A DNA stretch of 64,000 nucleotides from Kitasatospora sp. NBC_00240 (GCF_026342405.1 NZ_JAPEMU010000001.1:4154001-4218000), one strand, 5' to 3'. Counted from the first letter of the stretch, positions 8,769 to 17,600 are shown. Numbers and translations: made by a program. The notes: a model not told the origin generated them from the letters alone.

Positions 8769-9716
8769 GTGAGCGCCGTCTACACCGTTCTGCTGTTGAT
8801 CCTCATCGCCGTGTCGACCTCCGTGCTGATCCATCTCCGCGGCATCTCCCGCCACCTGGCCGCACGTTCCACCGCCACCGCCGAAACCCCCGTCGACGAG
8901 GCCGCGATACGCCGGGCCGTCACCGAGGCGCTGGCCGCCGACCGCGAGCGGGAGATCACCGAGGCCCGGGCGTTCTGGGCCGAGCAGGAGGCCCGCGCGG
9001 CCGAGGACGCGCCGCTGTTCGACACCCCGGGCGGCGCCGGCGGCGAGTGGCCGCTGTTCTTCCCGCGTCCCACCGGCCCGCTGGAGGCCGCCGACAACGC
9101 GGGCACCATGGACCCGGAATTCGGCGAGGCCCTGCGCTCCGCACTGGAGGAGCTCATCAACGAGGGCGACGCCGGCGGCACGGCGGCGGGCGGCGCCGCG
9201 ATGCGCCCCGGCCACCCGAGCCACCCCGGCCACCCGGCCGGGATCGCGGCCGGTGAGGCCGGCGGCGACGCCAAGGCCCGCCGGGAGGCCGATCTGCTGG
9301 CCACCGGCCTGGAGGCCGGGCTGCTCGACACCGAGCCCGCCGTCGAGGCCGAGCCGGCCACCGCCCCGGACCCGCGCCGGCACCCCTCCCACCCGGACTT
9401 CGTACCCAGCCAGGCACCGTCCCGCGAGTGGACCGACACCCGGCTGACCGCCCTCGCCGACGAGGGTGTCGCCCTCACCGACGTCCGGCCCGGCCCGCTC
9501 GGCACCCTGGACGTGTACGGCTTCGCCGACGGCACCACCCTCTGCGTGGCCCCCGGCGACCGCGAGGCGGCCTACCGGCTGATCGACGCCGTGCGGGCCG
9601 GCGAGGACGTCCGGCTGCTGGGCGGCTCCCGCTTCTCCGGCTCGTACTCGCTGACCTTCTCCACCGACGAGGAGACGGTCTACGTCCTGGCCGACCGGGT
9701 GGTCGCCAGCATCTGA
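8769..9716 (+). CDS. Hypothetical membrane-anchored acidic protein
   Basis: A 315-residue protein of unknown function. The N-terminus is one hydrophobic segment (AVYTVLLLILIAVSTSVLIH, residues 3-22), a signal anchor, followed by a helical stretch rich in Glu/Ala/Arg that could form a short coiled coil. The middle (about 110-210) is low-complexity with a GHPSHPGHP motif. The C-terminal 90 residues (TDVRPGPLGTLDVYGFADGT onward) look like a small folded beta domain. GTG at 8769 has AGGAG upstream. It is followed by a strong terminator and appears monocistronic. I recognise no family. Confidence 0.7.
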   Translation: MSAVYTVLLLILIAVSTSVLIHLRGISRHLAARSTATAETPVDEAAIRRAVTEALAADREREITEARAFWAEQEARAAEDAPLFDTPGGAGGEWPLFFPRPTGPLEAADNAGTMDPEFGEALRSALEELINEGDAGGTAAGGAAMRPGHPSHPGHPAGIAAGEAGGDAKARREADLLATGLEAGLLDTEPAVEAEPATAPDPRRHPSHPDFVPSQAPSREWTDTRLTALADEGVALTDVRPGPLGTLDVYGFADGTTLCVAPGDREAAYRLIDAVRAGEDVRLLGGSRFSGSYSLTFSTDEETVYVLADRVVASI

Positions 9717-9724
9717 CGCGGTAC

Positions 9725-9771
9725 CAGAAGGCCGGCCGGGTCTCGGGGTTACGCCTCGGCCCGGCCTTCTG
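9725..9771 (+). terminator. Hairpin terminator after the acidic membrane protein
   Basis: Perfect 11-bp arms CAGAAGGCCGG (9725-9735) and CCGGCCTTCTG (9761-9771), 9 bp after the stop codon, with further pairing potential inside the loop. Confidence 0.75.
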
Positions 9772-9925
9772 CCGTTCCGGGCGCCCGGTGCCCGCCCGGG
9801 CGCCGGTGCGTTCCGGGCGCCGACCCGTCGGGGCCGCGGCCCGCGCCCACCCCGCCCCCACCCCGCCCCCGGGTGCGGCTCGGCGATCGGCCGCGCGCCC
9901 GGGCGCCGGGCGCGGACATTCGGAC

Positions 9926-10315
9926 TCAGGCGCAGAGCCCGGCGGTGGCGGCGACGGCCGCGAGGGCCTCGCCCAGCACCGCGGCGGGGTCGGCCGGCCC
10001 GCCGGCCGGCAGGGCCCCGAGCGACACCGGCAGCACCACCGGGTCGCCCCCGGCGACGGCCACCGCGGCCGCGAGATCGTGCCCGGCGACCGCCAGCTGG
10101 TCGCCCGCCGCGAACGCCCCGGCGTCCGGGAAGGGCTGCGGCTGCCGGCCCTCCAGCGCCTGCGCGACGGCCGCCAGCGTCCGGGCCAGTGCCAGCCCGG
10201 CCGTCGCCCGGGAGACGTGCCCCGGGACGGCGGCGAGCAGCCGGCTCTGCGGCATCGCGCGGAAACGATCCGCCAGGCGGTCGACGGCTTCGATCAGGAG
10301 TGTCGGTTCGGGCAT
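9926..10315 (-). CDS. Hypothetical alanine-rich protein
   Basis: A 129-residue, mostly helical, Ala/Leu-rich protein starting MPEPTLLIEAVDRLADRFRA. It has no signal peptide and no metal or nucleotide motif that I can see. The coding frame shows the expected GC-rich third positions and one clear ATG, but no family is recognised. It is separated from the Bax-inhibitor-like gene by a 17-bp terminator hairpin, so it must have its own promoter between 10316 and 10352. Function unknown. Confidence 0.6.
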   Translation of the reverse strand: MPEPTLLIEAVDRLADRFRAMPQSRLLAAVPGHVSRATAGLALARTLAAVAQALEGRQPQPFPDAGAFAAGDQLAVAGHDLAAAVAVAGGDPVVLPVSLGALPAGGPADPAAVLGEALAAVAATAGLCA

Positions 10316-10352
10316 ACCGCGAGCCTAGCGGCGCCCCGCAGGCCCCTGTACG

Positions 10353-10390
10353 CCGACGGACCCCGGAGCGTGGGCTCCGGGGTCCGTCGG
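10353..10390 (-). terminator. 17-bp hairpin terminator of the Bax1-like gene
   Basis: Arms 10353-10369 and 10374-10390 are perfectly complementary over 17 bp with a 4-nt GTGG loop. It sits about 90 bp past the stop of the membrane-protein gene on the minus strand. Confidence 0.85.
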
Positions 10391-10477
10391 TGTCCGGGCC
10401 GGCCGTCAGGCGGCCGGCCCGGGGGCACGGCGGGGGTCGCGCCCCGCCGGGCGGTGCCAGGCCCTGTCCGGCAAGGC

Positions 10478-11401
10478 CTAGTCGTCGCCGCGCAGGATCG
10501 CGATCAGGCGCAGCATCTCGATGTAGATCCACACGAGTGACAGGGTGAGCCCGAAGGCCGCCCGCCAGGCTTCCTGCTGGGGCGCGCCCCGCCGGATGGC
10601 CTCCTCGATCTCGGCGAAGTCCAGCGACAGGAAGAACGCGCCGAGGGCGATGCCGATCAGGCCGACCGCGATCCCGAGCGGTCCGGAGCGCAGACCCATG
10701 TCCGCGCCGAGGAACGAGGCGATCATGTTGATCAGCAGCAGGCCGACGAAGGCCATCGCGATGGTCAGGCCGATCCGCGTGTAGCGGGGGGTGACCCGGA
10801 TCCGACCGCTCTTGTAGGCGACCAGCATCGCGGCGAAGACCACCGCCGTGCCCAGCACGGCCTGGATGGCGATGCCCGGCCAGACGGTGTTGAACACCTT
10901 GGTGATGGCGCCGAGGAAGAAGCCCTCCAGGCCGGCGTAGGCCAGGATCAGCGGCGGGCTGACGCTGCGCCGGAAGGTGATGACCATGCCGACCACGAAG
11001 GCCGCGAAGGCGGCGGCGATCGCGAAGCCGTAGTTGGCGGTCGGCAGCACGAACCACGCCACGGCGCCGGCCGCGACGAGGGTGAGCAGCGTCATGGCCG
11101 TCCGGGCGACCACGTCGTCCAGCGTCATCCGCCCGGTGGCCAGCGGGCCGGCCGAGGGGGCCTGGTACATCTGGGCCAGCTGGTCGTCGGTCAGCGGGGG
11201 CTGGCCGTAGGCCTGCTGCGGCTGCTGCTGGGCGTACGGGTTGTTGCCGTAGGGGTTGTTGGCGTAAGGGTTGCCGGCGTAAGGGCTGCCGGCGTGCTGG
11301 CCGCCGGCCTGCGGCGCCTGCTGCGTGGTGCCGAAACCCGCGTATCCGGAGTCGCGGGTGAAGGACCCCTCCCGCGAGAAGACCGGGTTGCTGCTTCTCA
11401 T
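10478..11401 (-). CDS. Bax inhibitor-1/YccA-family membrane protein
   Basis: A 307-residue integral membrane protein. The N-terminal about 80 residues are a soluble Gln/Asn/Tyr/Pro-rich tail with a near-tandem repeat (YGNNPYAQQ, YANNPYGNN, YAGNPYANN). Seven hydrophobic segments follow (about 95-300), the count expected for Bax inhibitor-1 (TMBIM/YccA) proteins, which act as ion leak channels or membrane-stress factors. The C-terminus ends IEMLRLIAILRGDD. Of two close ATG codons the one at 11401 is preferred, because GGAGGG stands 7 nt ahead of it but only 1-2 nt ahead of the one at 11407. It lies directly downstream of the bldA-type tRNA on the same strand. Confidence 0.85.
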   Translation of the reverse strand: MRSSNPVFSREGSFTRDSGYAGFGTTQQAPQAGGQHAGSPYAGNPYANNPYGNNPYAQQQPQQAYGQPPLTDDQLAQMYQAPSAGPLATGRMTLDDVVARTAMTLLTLVAAGAVAWFVLPTANYGFAIAAAFAAFVVGMVITFRRSVSPPLILAYAGLEGFFLGAITKVFNTVWPGIAIQAVLGTAVVFAAMLVAYKSGRIRVTPRYTRIGLTIAMAFVGLLLINMIASFLGADMGLRSGPLGIAVGLIGIALGAFFLSLDFAEIEEAIRRGAPQQEAWRAAFGLTLSLVWIYIEMLRLIAILRGDD

Positions 11402-11541
11402 GCTCATTCCCTCCGGGGCGGCACGGCGCTGCCCACAGGTCAAGGGTAATGGCTTGGCAAAGTCTGGTGGGTACGCCTCCAGGAGGAAATCCGCGGGGCG
11501 TCGCGGGGGGCCGGCGCCGGACGCCCCCCGCGATCCGAGTG

Positions 11542-11626
11542 TGGTGCCCGGAGCCGGACTCGAACCGGCACGGCCTCGCGGCCAAGCAGTTTTAAGCTGC
11601 CCGTGTCTGCGTTCCACCATCCGGGC
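11542..11626 (-). tRNA. bldA: tRNA-Leu (anticodon UAA), bldA type
   Basis: Read on the minus strand from 11626, the cloverleaf is complete: acceptor GCCCGGA pairs with TCCGGGC, followed by discriminator A and an encoded CCA. The anticodon stem GGCAG/CTGCT holds the loop CTTAAAA with anticodon TAA. The long variable arm GGCC-GCGA-GGCC marks a class II (Leu) tRNA, and the T arm is GCCGG-TTCGAGT-CCGGC. In Streptomyces the single tRNA reading UUA codons is BldA, which controls development and secondary metabolism because UUA is so rare. The assignment to bldA rests on the anticodon and that knowledge. Confidence 0.93.
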
Positions 11627-11663
11627 GTGAACCGCTCCGCACCGTGCGGGCCACGCCCTGAGC

Positions 11664-11885
11664 CTAGTCGTCCAGATCCCTCTTTCGCATGTTCGCAGCC
11701 AGGGAATTTGTCATGTTTCCTTGCCATCTGACGAACTGTTCGCGATCCGGCCACGGCAGGCGAGTGATCCGGCCAGCGGCCGTCCTCAGGGTCCGTGTCA
11801 TACCGCAGGATGAGGCGGCCGACCTGGAAGTACGCCCAGCGGCGGTAGGGCCAACCGTTCCCCGGATCGACGTAGAACCATGATC
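11664..11885 (-). pseudogene. Possible decayed coding remnant upstream of bldA
   Basis: In the 337 bp between the tRNA and the ABC transporter, the minus strand shows two protein-like stretches in different frames. The first, from about 11880 to 11760, is aromatic-rich with GC-rich third positions (FYVDPGNGWPYRRWAYF, then VGRLILRYDTD) but lacks a start: a stop codon lies just ahead of it. The second, in another frame and ending in a TAG at 11664, reads LPWPDREQFVRWQGNM and then NMRKRDLDD. Together they look like a frameshifted, 5'-truncated gene. Chance cannot be excluded; the tRNA promoter must also lie here. Confidence 0.3.
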
Positions 11886-11963
11886 ACGTGAAGGACCATG
11901 GAGGTACGGCCCGGGCCCGTGCCCTGCCCTCCCACCACCCCCTCGTTCCCCAAGGAGTTCCCC

Positions 11964-12737
11964 GTGACCACGACGACCGCAACCGCCGTCCGCACCGGCC
12001 AGGCGGCCGCCCGCGCCACCGGCCTCAACAAGGTCTACGGGGAGGGCGAGACCAGGGTGGTCGCGCTCGACAACGTCAGCGTCGTCTTCCCGCAGGGCGA
12101 GTACACCGCGATCATGGGCCCGTCCGGATCCGGCAAGTCCACCCTGATGCACTGCATGGCCGGGCTGGACACCGTCTCCTCCGGCTCCTCGATGATCGGC
12201 GACACCGAGCTGGTCGGCCTGAAGGACAAGCAGCTGACCCAGCTGCGCCGCGACCACATCGGCTTCATCTTCCAGGCCTTCAACCTGCTGCCGACGCTGA
12301 CCGCGCTGGAGAACATCACCCTCCCGATGGACATCGCCGGCCGGAAGGCCGACCAGCAGTGGCTGGACCGCGTGGTCGATACGGTCGGCCTCTCCGATCG
12401 CCTCTCGCACCGCCCCTCCCAGCTCTCGGGCGGCCAGCAGCAGCGGGTCGCCTGCGCCCGCGCCCTGGCGAGCAAGCCCGACATCATCTTCGCCGACGAG
12501 CCCACCGGAAACCTCGACTCCCGCTCCGGCGCGGAGATCCTCTCCTTCCTGCGCAACTCGGTTCGTGAGCTGGGCCAGACCGTGGTGATGGTCACTCACG
12601 ACCCGGTGGCCGCCGCCTACGCCGACCGCGTGGTCTTCCTCGCCGACGGCCGGATCGTCGACGAGCTGCTCTCCCCGACCGCCGACAGCGTGCTGGACCG
12701 GATGCGCCGGTTCGACGCCAAGGGCCGTACGAGCTGA
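11964..12737 (+). CDS. ABC transporter ATPase, MacB/LolD type
   Basis: A 257-residue ATP-binding subunit of a MacB/LolD-type (type VII) ABC system. Walker A GPSGSGKST (about residues 51-59), signature LSGGQQQRVACARALA, Walker B IIFADEPTGNLDS and the H-loop (MVTHD) are all intact, so it should hydrolyse ATP. Members of this class power mechanotransmission or lipoprotein and antimicrobial-peptide handling rather than ordinary import. GTG at 11964 is preceded by AAGGAG. The permease gene follows after 60 bp on the same strand, so the two form a complete transporter with one ATPase dimer and a large FtsX-like permease. Confidence 0.95.
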   Translation: MTTTTATAVRTGQAAARATGLNKVYGEGETRVVALDNVSVVFPQGEYTAIMGPSGSGKSTLMHCMAGLDTVSSGSSMIGDTELVGLKDKQLTQLRRDHIGFIFQAFNLLPTLTALENITLPMDIAGRKADQQWLDRVVDTVGLSDRLSHRPSQLSGGQQQRVACARALASKPDIIFADEPTGNLDSRSGAEILSFLRNSVRELGQTVVMVTHDPVAAAYADRVVFLADGRIVDELLSPTADSVLDRMRRFDAKGRTS

Positions 12738-12797
12738 CGGGCCGGCGGACCACCGCCCCCGGCCGCCCGTACCGACTCCTTCACCCTGGACGCATCC

Positions 12798-15359
12798 ATG
12801 TATCGCACCGCACTGCGCAACGTGCTGGCCCACAAGGGCCGCCTGCTGATGACGGCGCTGGCCGTCATGCTGGGCACGGCCTTCGTGGCCGGCACCATGG
12901 TCTTCTCCGACACGTTCGGCAAGGCCATGTCCAACAGCTACGCCAAGAGCTTCTCGGACATCTCCGTCCGGGTCACCGACTCCGCCGCCGGCAACGAGGC
13001 CCGCGCCCGGGAGAAGAGCGAGCGCGGTACGGCCGCGCTGACCGACGCCACCCTCCAGCAGATCGCCGCGCTGCCCGGCGCCGCCGCCGCCCGCGGCGTG
13101 GTCGACGGCTTCACCGGCGTGGCCGACAAGAAGGGCAACCTGATCGGCCAGGCCTGGAACGCGAGCGGCGCCAACTACGCCCCCGGCGCGGACGGCAAGG
13201 ACAGCCGCTACCCGATCGCCGAGGGCCGCGGCCCGAAGGCGGCCAAGGAGGTCGCCCTCGACCGGGGGACGGCCGACAAGGGCGGCTACAAGGTCGGCGA
13301 CACCGTCCGGGTGGCCACCAACGGCCCGGTCGTGGACGCCACCCTGACCGGCATCTTCACCACCGACGACCCCCAGGTCGTCTCCGGCGGCACCCTGACC
13401 CTCTTCGACCGCGCCACCGCCCAGCAGCTGCTGGTGACCCCCGGTCAGTACAGCAGCATCGTGGTGACGGCCAAGCCCGGCACCGCCGAGACGGCGCTGG
13501 TGGACGCGGTCCGCCCGACGATCCCGGCCGACGGCGACCGGTTCCGGGTCGAGACCGGCCAGGAGCTGAAGGACGAGCAGGCGAAGATGATCGCCTCCGG
13601 CACCGACGGCATGAAGACCATGCTGCTGGTCTTCGCCGCGATCTCGCTCTTCGTCGGCATCTTCATCATCGCCAACACCTTCACCATGCTGATCGCCCAG
13701 CGCACCAAGGAGCTGGCCCTGCTGCGCGCGGTCGGCGCCAGCCGCAGGCAGGTCACCCGCTCGGTGCTGGTCGAGGCGCTGGTGATCGGCGCCGTCTCCT
13801 CGGTGGCCGGCCTGGTCGCCGGCATCGGGATCGGTGCCGGCATGCAGGTGCTGATCGGTGCCATCGGCACCGGGATGCCCTCGGGCCCGCTGGTGATCGC
13901 GCCCCTCACGATCGCGGTGGCACTGCTGGTCGGCGTCCTGGTGACGGTGCTCTCCGCGCTGCTGCCGGCCGTCCGGGCCGCGCGGATCGCCCCGGTGGCC
14001 GCGATGAGCAGCGGCGACCAGCCCAGCACCCAGAAGAGCCTGGTGATCCGCAACGCGATCGGCTCGGTCCTGGCCGGCGGCGGCCTGGCCCTGGTGGCCT
14101 ACGGCGCCTCCACCGGCAACGACTCCGGCCGGGTCCCGGTCGGCGTCGGCGCCGCGCTCGCGCTGATCGGTGTCTTCGTCCTGCTGCCGCTGCTGTCCCG
14201 CCCCGTGATCGCGCTGGTCGGGCCGGTGCTCGGCAAGCTGTTCGGCACCCCCGGCAAGCTGGCGCGGCAGAACGCGGTGCGCAACCCGCGCCGCACCGCC
14301 GCCACCGCGGCGGCCCTCACCATCGGCCTGACCCTGGTCAGCGCCCTGACCGTGCTCGGTGCCTCGGTCGGCGGAGCGGTCGACAAGGCCGTCACCAGCG
14401 CGATGAAGGCGGACTACAACGTCGCCATGGCCAACGGCATGGCACTGTCCCCGCAGGTCCCGGCGGAGATCGCGAAGACCTCCGGGGTGACCGCCTCGTC
14501 GGCGCTGACCGCGGTCTACTGGCAGCTCGACGACCGCACCAGGGCGATCACCGGCATCGACGCCGGGAGCGCCGACCAGCTGCTGTCGCTGACCTTCACC
14601 GCCGGCTCCGGTGCGGGCCTCGGCAAGGGCGAGATCCTGGTGGACTCCGACGTCGCCAAGAGCAAGGCCCTGGTGCCCGGCAGCAGCGTCGCGGTGACCT
14701 GGCCGGACGACACCAAGGGCACCTACAAGGTCGGCGGCGTCTTCGAGAAGAACGAGATGCTCAGCCCGGTGGTCCTGGACAACGCCGAGATCGCCAAGCA
14801 CGACCCGGACCCGTACATCACCGATGTGCTGGTGAAGGGGGCGGGCGGCGAGAGCGGTTCGCTGAAGCAGGCCCTGAAGGACTCCACCGGCTCCAACCCG
14901 GTGATCGAGGTGAAGACCAAGCAGGACGTCCGGGACCAGTTCAGCCAGATCATCACCTTCGCGCTGAACATGATGTACGGCCTGCTGGCGATGTCCGTGA
15001 TCGTCGCGATCCTGGGTGTCATCAACACGCTGGCCATGTCGGTCTTCGAGCGCAAGCGCGAGATCGGGATGCTGCGGGCGATCGGCCTGGACCGCACCGG
15101 CATCAAGCGGATGGTCCGTCTGGAGTCCGTGGTGATCTCGGTCTTCGGCGCCCTGGTGGGTGTCCTGCTCGGCTGCTTCATGGCCTGGGCGGTCAACGGC
15201 ACCCTGAAGTCCAACATCGCCGGGCTGACCACGGTCGTCCCGTACGACCGGATGGCGCTCTTCCTGGCGCTGGCCGGGCTGGTCGGCCTGGTGGCGGCGT
15301 TCTGGCCGGCCCGCCGGGCGTCCAAGCTGGACATCCTGGACAGCATCAAGACCGACTGA
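12798..15359 (+). CDS. FtsX-like ABC transporter permease
   Basis: An 853-residue permease with two FtsX-like modules. An N-terminal transmembrane helix (about 13-40) leads into a large extracellular MacB-type periplasmic-core-like domain. Three helices follow (about 265-400, including LFVGIFIIANTFTMLIAQRT), then a middle pair, a second extracellular domain, and three C-terminal helices (about 715-845, including YGLLAMSVIVAILGVINTL). The duplicated FtsX arrangement is the usual 850-residue form in actinomycetes and fuses both halves in one chain. It pairs with the ATPase just upstream. Substrate unknown; candidates are peptides, lipids or cell-wall hydrolase activation. A compound terminator follows. 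Confidence 0.93.
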   Translation: MYRTALRNVLAHKGRLLMTALAVMLGTAFVAGTMVFSDTFGKAMSNSYAKSFSDISVRVTDSAAGNEARAREKSERGTAALTDATLQQIAALPGAAAARGVVDGFTGVADKKGNLIGQAWNASGANYAPGADGKDSRYPIAEGRGPKAAKEVALDRGTADKGGYKVGDTVRVATNGPVVDATLTGIFTTDDPQVVSGGTLTLFDRATAQQLLVTPGQYSSIVVTAKPGTAETALVDAVRPTIPADGDRFRVETGQELKDEQAKMIASGTDGMKTMLLVFAAISLFVGIFIIANTFTMLIAQRTKELALLRAVGASRRQVTRSVLVEALVIGAVSSVAGLVAGIGIGAGMQVLIGAIGTGMPSGPLVIAPLTIAVALLVGVLVTVLSALLPAVRAARIAPVAAMSSGDQPSTQKSLVIRNAIGSVLAGGGLALVAYGASTGNDSGRVPVGVGAALALIGVFVLLPLLSRPVIALVGPVLGKLFGTPGKLARQNAVRNPRRTAATAAALTIGLTLVSALTVLGASVGGAVDKAVTSAMKADYNVAMANGMALSPQVPAEIAKTSGVTASSALTAVYWQLDDRTRAITGIDAGSADQLLSLTFTAGSGAGLGKGEILVDSDVAKSKALVPGSSVAVTWPDDTKGTYKVGGVFEKNEMLSPVVLDNAEIAKHDPDPYITDVLVKGAGGESGSLKQALKDSTGSNPVIEVKTKQDVRDQFSQIITFALNMMYGLLAMSVIVAILGVINTLAMSVFERKREIGMLRAIGLDRTGIKRMVRLESVVISVFGALVGVLLGCFMAWAVNGTLKSNIAGLTTVVPYDRMALFLALAGLVGLVAAFWPARRASKLDILDSIKTD

Positions 15360-15404
15360 GCCGGGCGGGGCGGGGAGCCGCCCGAGCACCGGACAGCGCG
15401 ACGC

Positions 15405-15448
15405 GGAGGACCTCGTCCGGCCCCTGGAGGGGCCGGGCGGGGTCCTCC
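15405..15448 (+). terminator. Compound hairpin terminator of the ABC operon
   Basis: Outer arms GGAGGACC (15405-15412) and GGTCCTCC (15441-15448) enclose an inner hairpin CCGGCCCCT/AGGGGCCGG (15417-15425 with 15428-15436). It lies 45 bp after the permease stop. Confidence 0.75.
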
Positions 15449-15571
15449 CCGTTCGTACCGGGGCACGCGCCCGGGCCTGCGAGCCGCCGGGCCCGCAACA
15501 CCTCGGGACGTCCGGGCTCCGGGCCGCCCGCCACCGCGCGGCGCCCCACGGCGTCCGGGCGGCGGACATGC

Positions 15572-15621
15572 GAGAAGGACCCCGCCATGGCCCCTGAGGG
15601 AGGGGCGGCGGGGTCCTTCTC
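15572..15621. terminator. 15-bp hairpin terminator, ndh side
   Basis: Perfect 15-bp arms (15572-15586 with 15607-15621; GAGAAGGACCCCGCC and its complement), with GCCCCT/AGGGGC pairing inside the loop. It is placed to stop ndh transcripts coming from the minus strand and could act in both directions. Confidence 0.75.
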
Positions 15622-15760
15622 ACATCGGTCCGTCTCGCTACTGCTGTACTCCGCCCGGTCGCACGGCCGGCTGAGCACCACGGAGGTCGTGGTCCGGCGA
15701 CACTGCCGGGCGGAGGGCCTCCGACACATACCCGGGCGCTCCCACACCCGGGCCGGGTCG

Positions 15761-17128
15761 TTACTTGCTGGTGGCGAGTTCCTTCTCGACGGGCTTGGCC
15801 TCGACCGGCTTGGGGGCCGGCGCGGTCGCCTCCTGGAAGGCCTCGAACGGCTTCTCCATCTCGGCGAGGCCGACGGTCTCGCGCTTGAGGAACATCGCGA
15901 GGGTCCAGTCGGTGAAGACCCGGACCTTGCGGTTCATGGTCGGTACCCGGCTGCCGTGGTACAGGCGGTGGAACCACCAGGCCGGACGGCCCTTCAGCTT
16001 GTACTTGCCGAAGAGGATCGCCACGCCCTTGTGCAGGCCGAGACCGGCCACCGCACCGAGGTTCTTGTGCTTGTACGTGGCCTGCGGGAAGCCCCGCATG
16101 CCCGAGATCACGTTGTCACCGAGGACGATCGCCTGACGGACGGCGTGCTGCGCGTTCGGCGGGCACCAGGCGCCCTCGCCGACGGCGAGGTCCGGCACCT
16201 GGGCGTTGTCGCCGGCGGCCCAGACGTAGTCGAAGCCCTGGACCTGAAGGGTCGGCGCGGTGTCGACGTGGCCACGGGGGCCGAGCGGCAGGCCGAAGTT
16301 GTTCAGGATCGGGTTGGGCTTGACGCCGGCCGTCCACACGATGGTGGAGGCGTCGGCCTCGACGCCGTTCTTCAGCACGACGTGCTGGTCGACGCAGGAG
16401 TCCATCGAGGTCTCGATGTAGATCTCGATGTTGCGCTCTTCGAGCTTCTCCTTGGTCCACAGACCGAGGTCCGGGCCCATCTCCGGGAGGATGCGGTTGG
16501 CCGCCTCCACCAGGATGAAGCGCATGTCGTCGCGGCTGACGGTCTTGTAGATCTTCGCCGCGTCCCGCGCCATGTCCTCGACCTCGGCGATGGTCTCGAC
16601 GCCGGCGAAGCCGCCGCCGATGACCACGAAGGTGAGGGCCTTGCGACGGACGTCCGGGTCCGTGGTGGACTCGGCCTTGTCCAGCTGCGCCATGACGTGG
16701 TTCCGGAGGCTGATCGCCTCTTCGACCGTCTTCATGCCGATGCCGTGCTCGGCCAGGCCGGGGATCGGGAAGGTACGGGAGACCGAGCCGGTGGCCACGA
16801 CGAGGTAGTCGAAGGGCAGCTCGTAGGTCCCGCCGGCCGGCGGCGCGATGGTGGCGACCTTGCGCGCGTGGTCCACACCGGTCACGTGACCGGTGAGCAC
16901 CTCCGCGTTCTTGAGGGCGCTGCGCAGCGGCGCGACGAGGTTGCGAGGCGCGACGTTGCCGCCGGCCGCCTCGGGGAGGAAGGGCAGGTACGTCATGTAC
17001 GACCGCGGGTCGACGACCGTGACGGTCGCCTCCCCGTAGCGCATCTTCTTGAGGATGCGCATCGCGGCATACAGGCCGACGTAACCACCGCCGACAATGA
17101 GGATGCGAGGACGCTCCGTGGTGCTCAT
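15761..17128 (-). CDS. ndh: Type II NADH dehydrogenase
   Basis: A 455-residue single-chain NADH:quinone oxidoreductase that feeds electrons from NADH to menaquinone without pumping protons; it is membrane-associated on the cytoplasmic side. The FAD-binding GGGYVGLYAA (residues 11-20) and the second, NADH-binding Rossmann motif VVIGGGFAGVETIAE (about 168-182) are clear, as is the C-terminal WAAGDNAQVPD. The C-terminal region contains the amphipathic segment expected for membrane attachment and then a charged Lys/Glu/Pro tail. It is alone on its transcript. An inverted repeat matching the Rex operator lies upstream at 17455-17472, consistent with redox-controlled expression. ATG at 17128. Confidence 0.93.
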   Translation of the reverse strand: MSTTERPRILIVGGGYVGLYAAMRILKKMRYGEATVTVVDPRSYMTYLPFLPEAAGGNVAPRNLVAPLRSALKNAEVLTGHVTGVDHARKVATIAPPAGGTYELPFDYLVVATGSVSRTFPIPGLAEHGIGMKTVEEAISLRNHVMAQLDKAESTTDPDVRRKALTFVVIGGGFAGVETIAEVEDMARDAAKIYKTVSRDDMRFILVEAANRILPEMGPDLGLWTKEKLEERNIEIYIETSMDSCVDQHVVLKNGVEADASTIVWTAGVKPNPILNNFGLPLGPRGHVDTAPTLQVQGFDYVWAAGDNAQVPDLAVGEGAWCPPNAQHAVRQAIVLGDNVISGMRGFPQATYKHKNLGAVAGLGLHKGVAILFGKYKLKGRPAWWFHRLYHGSRVPTMNRKVRVFTDWTLAMFLKRETVGLAEMEKPFEAFQEATAPAPKPVEAKPVEKELATSK

Positions 17129-17454
17129 ATCCGAAAGTATCCAGCACCGTCCGAGGCGCCCTTCGTGAGGCCCGTCACAGGGGTCTGGACACCCCGTGCT
17201 ACACTACGCGGCCACTTGAGGCGGGGCGGGGCTTCTACTCACTCGTAACAGCAGTTGCCTGTGAGCACAATCGTTCGATCAACCCGCGTGAGCAGCAACG
17301 ATCCGTGCGGCGCTTGGGTTCCCCGCTCCCGATTGCGATTCCACCGCCGGAGCGCGAGACGACCTGCGAACCAGCGGTCTGCGCCTGCGGACGACCTTCG
17401 GTCCCACATATCGGACGTAGTGGACCTCTCAGTGCCCCGAAAGCGCGGATCGCC

Positions 17455-17472
17455 ATGTGAAGAAATTCACGA
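17455..17472 (-). promoter_or_regulatory. Rex-like operator upstream of ndh
   Basis: ATGTGAAGAAATTCACGA contains the inverted repeat GTGAA-N4-TTCAC. The Rex consensus is TTGTGAA-N4-TTCACAA, so most of the conserved half-site positions agree. Rex is the NADH/NAD+-sensing repressor of respiratory genes in Streptomyces, and ndh is a plausible target. The site is about 330 bp upstream of the ndh start, so it would need a promoter nearby. Confidence 0.6.
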
Positions 17473-17600
17473 ACTTTCTCGCCGGGCCCCGCGCGCGGCG
17501 CGGCCCCGGGCGCCGATCGGGCACTCCGGGGCCGAAAACGTAAGCCCCGCAAGGGGCGGGCGGGGCCGACAGGGCCTGCCGGCCGGACCGGGCCGAGGCA

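Larger units (their letters stand above)
15360..15760. other. Convergent intergenic region with two terminators
   Basis: These 401 bp separate two convergent genes (ABC permease and ndh). Apart from the two hairpins annotated here, it is GC-rich sequence without a plausible gene. Confidence 0.6.

Noticed and set aside
11542..11626. Integrated element at the tRNA-Leu
   Set aside because: No integrase gene, no duplicated tRNA 3' end and core genes on both sides.
11664..15977. A 1437-codon minus-strand frame across the ABC transporter
   Set aside because: It is antisense to the intact permease and ATPase; only its final part, upstream of the tRNA, looks coding and is reported separately.
17235..17552. 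A 105-codon minus-strand gene upstream of ndh
   Set aside because: No ribosome binding site or homology is seen and it would cover the Rex-like site; it is more likely leader sequence.
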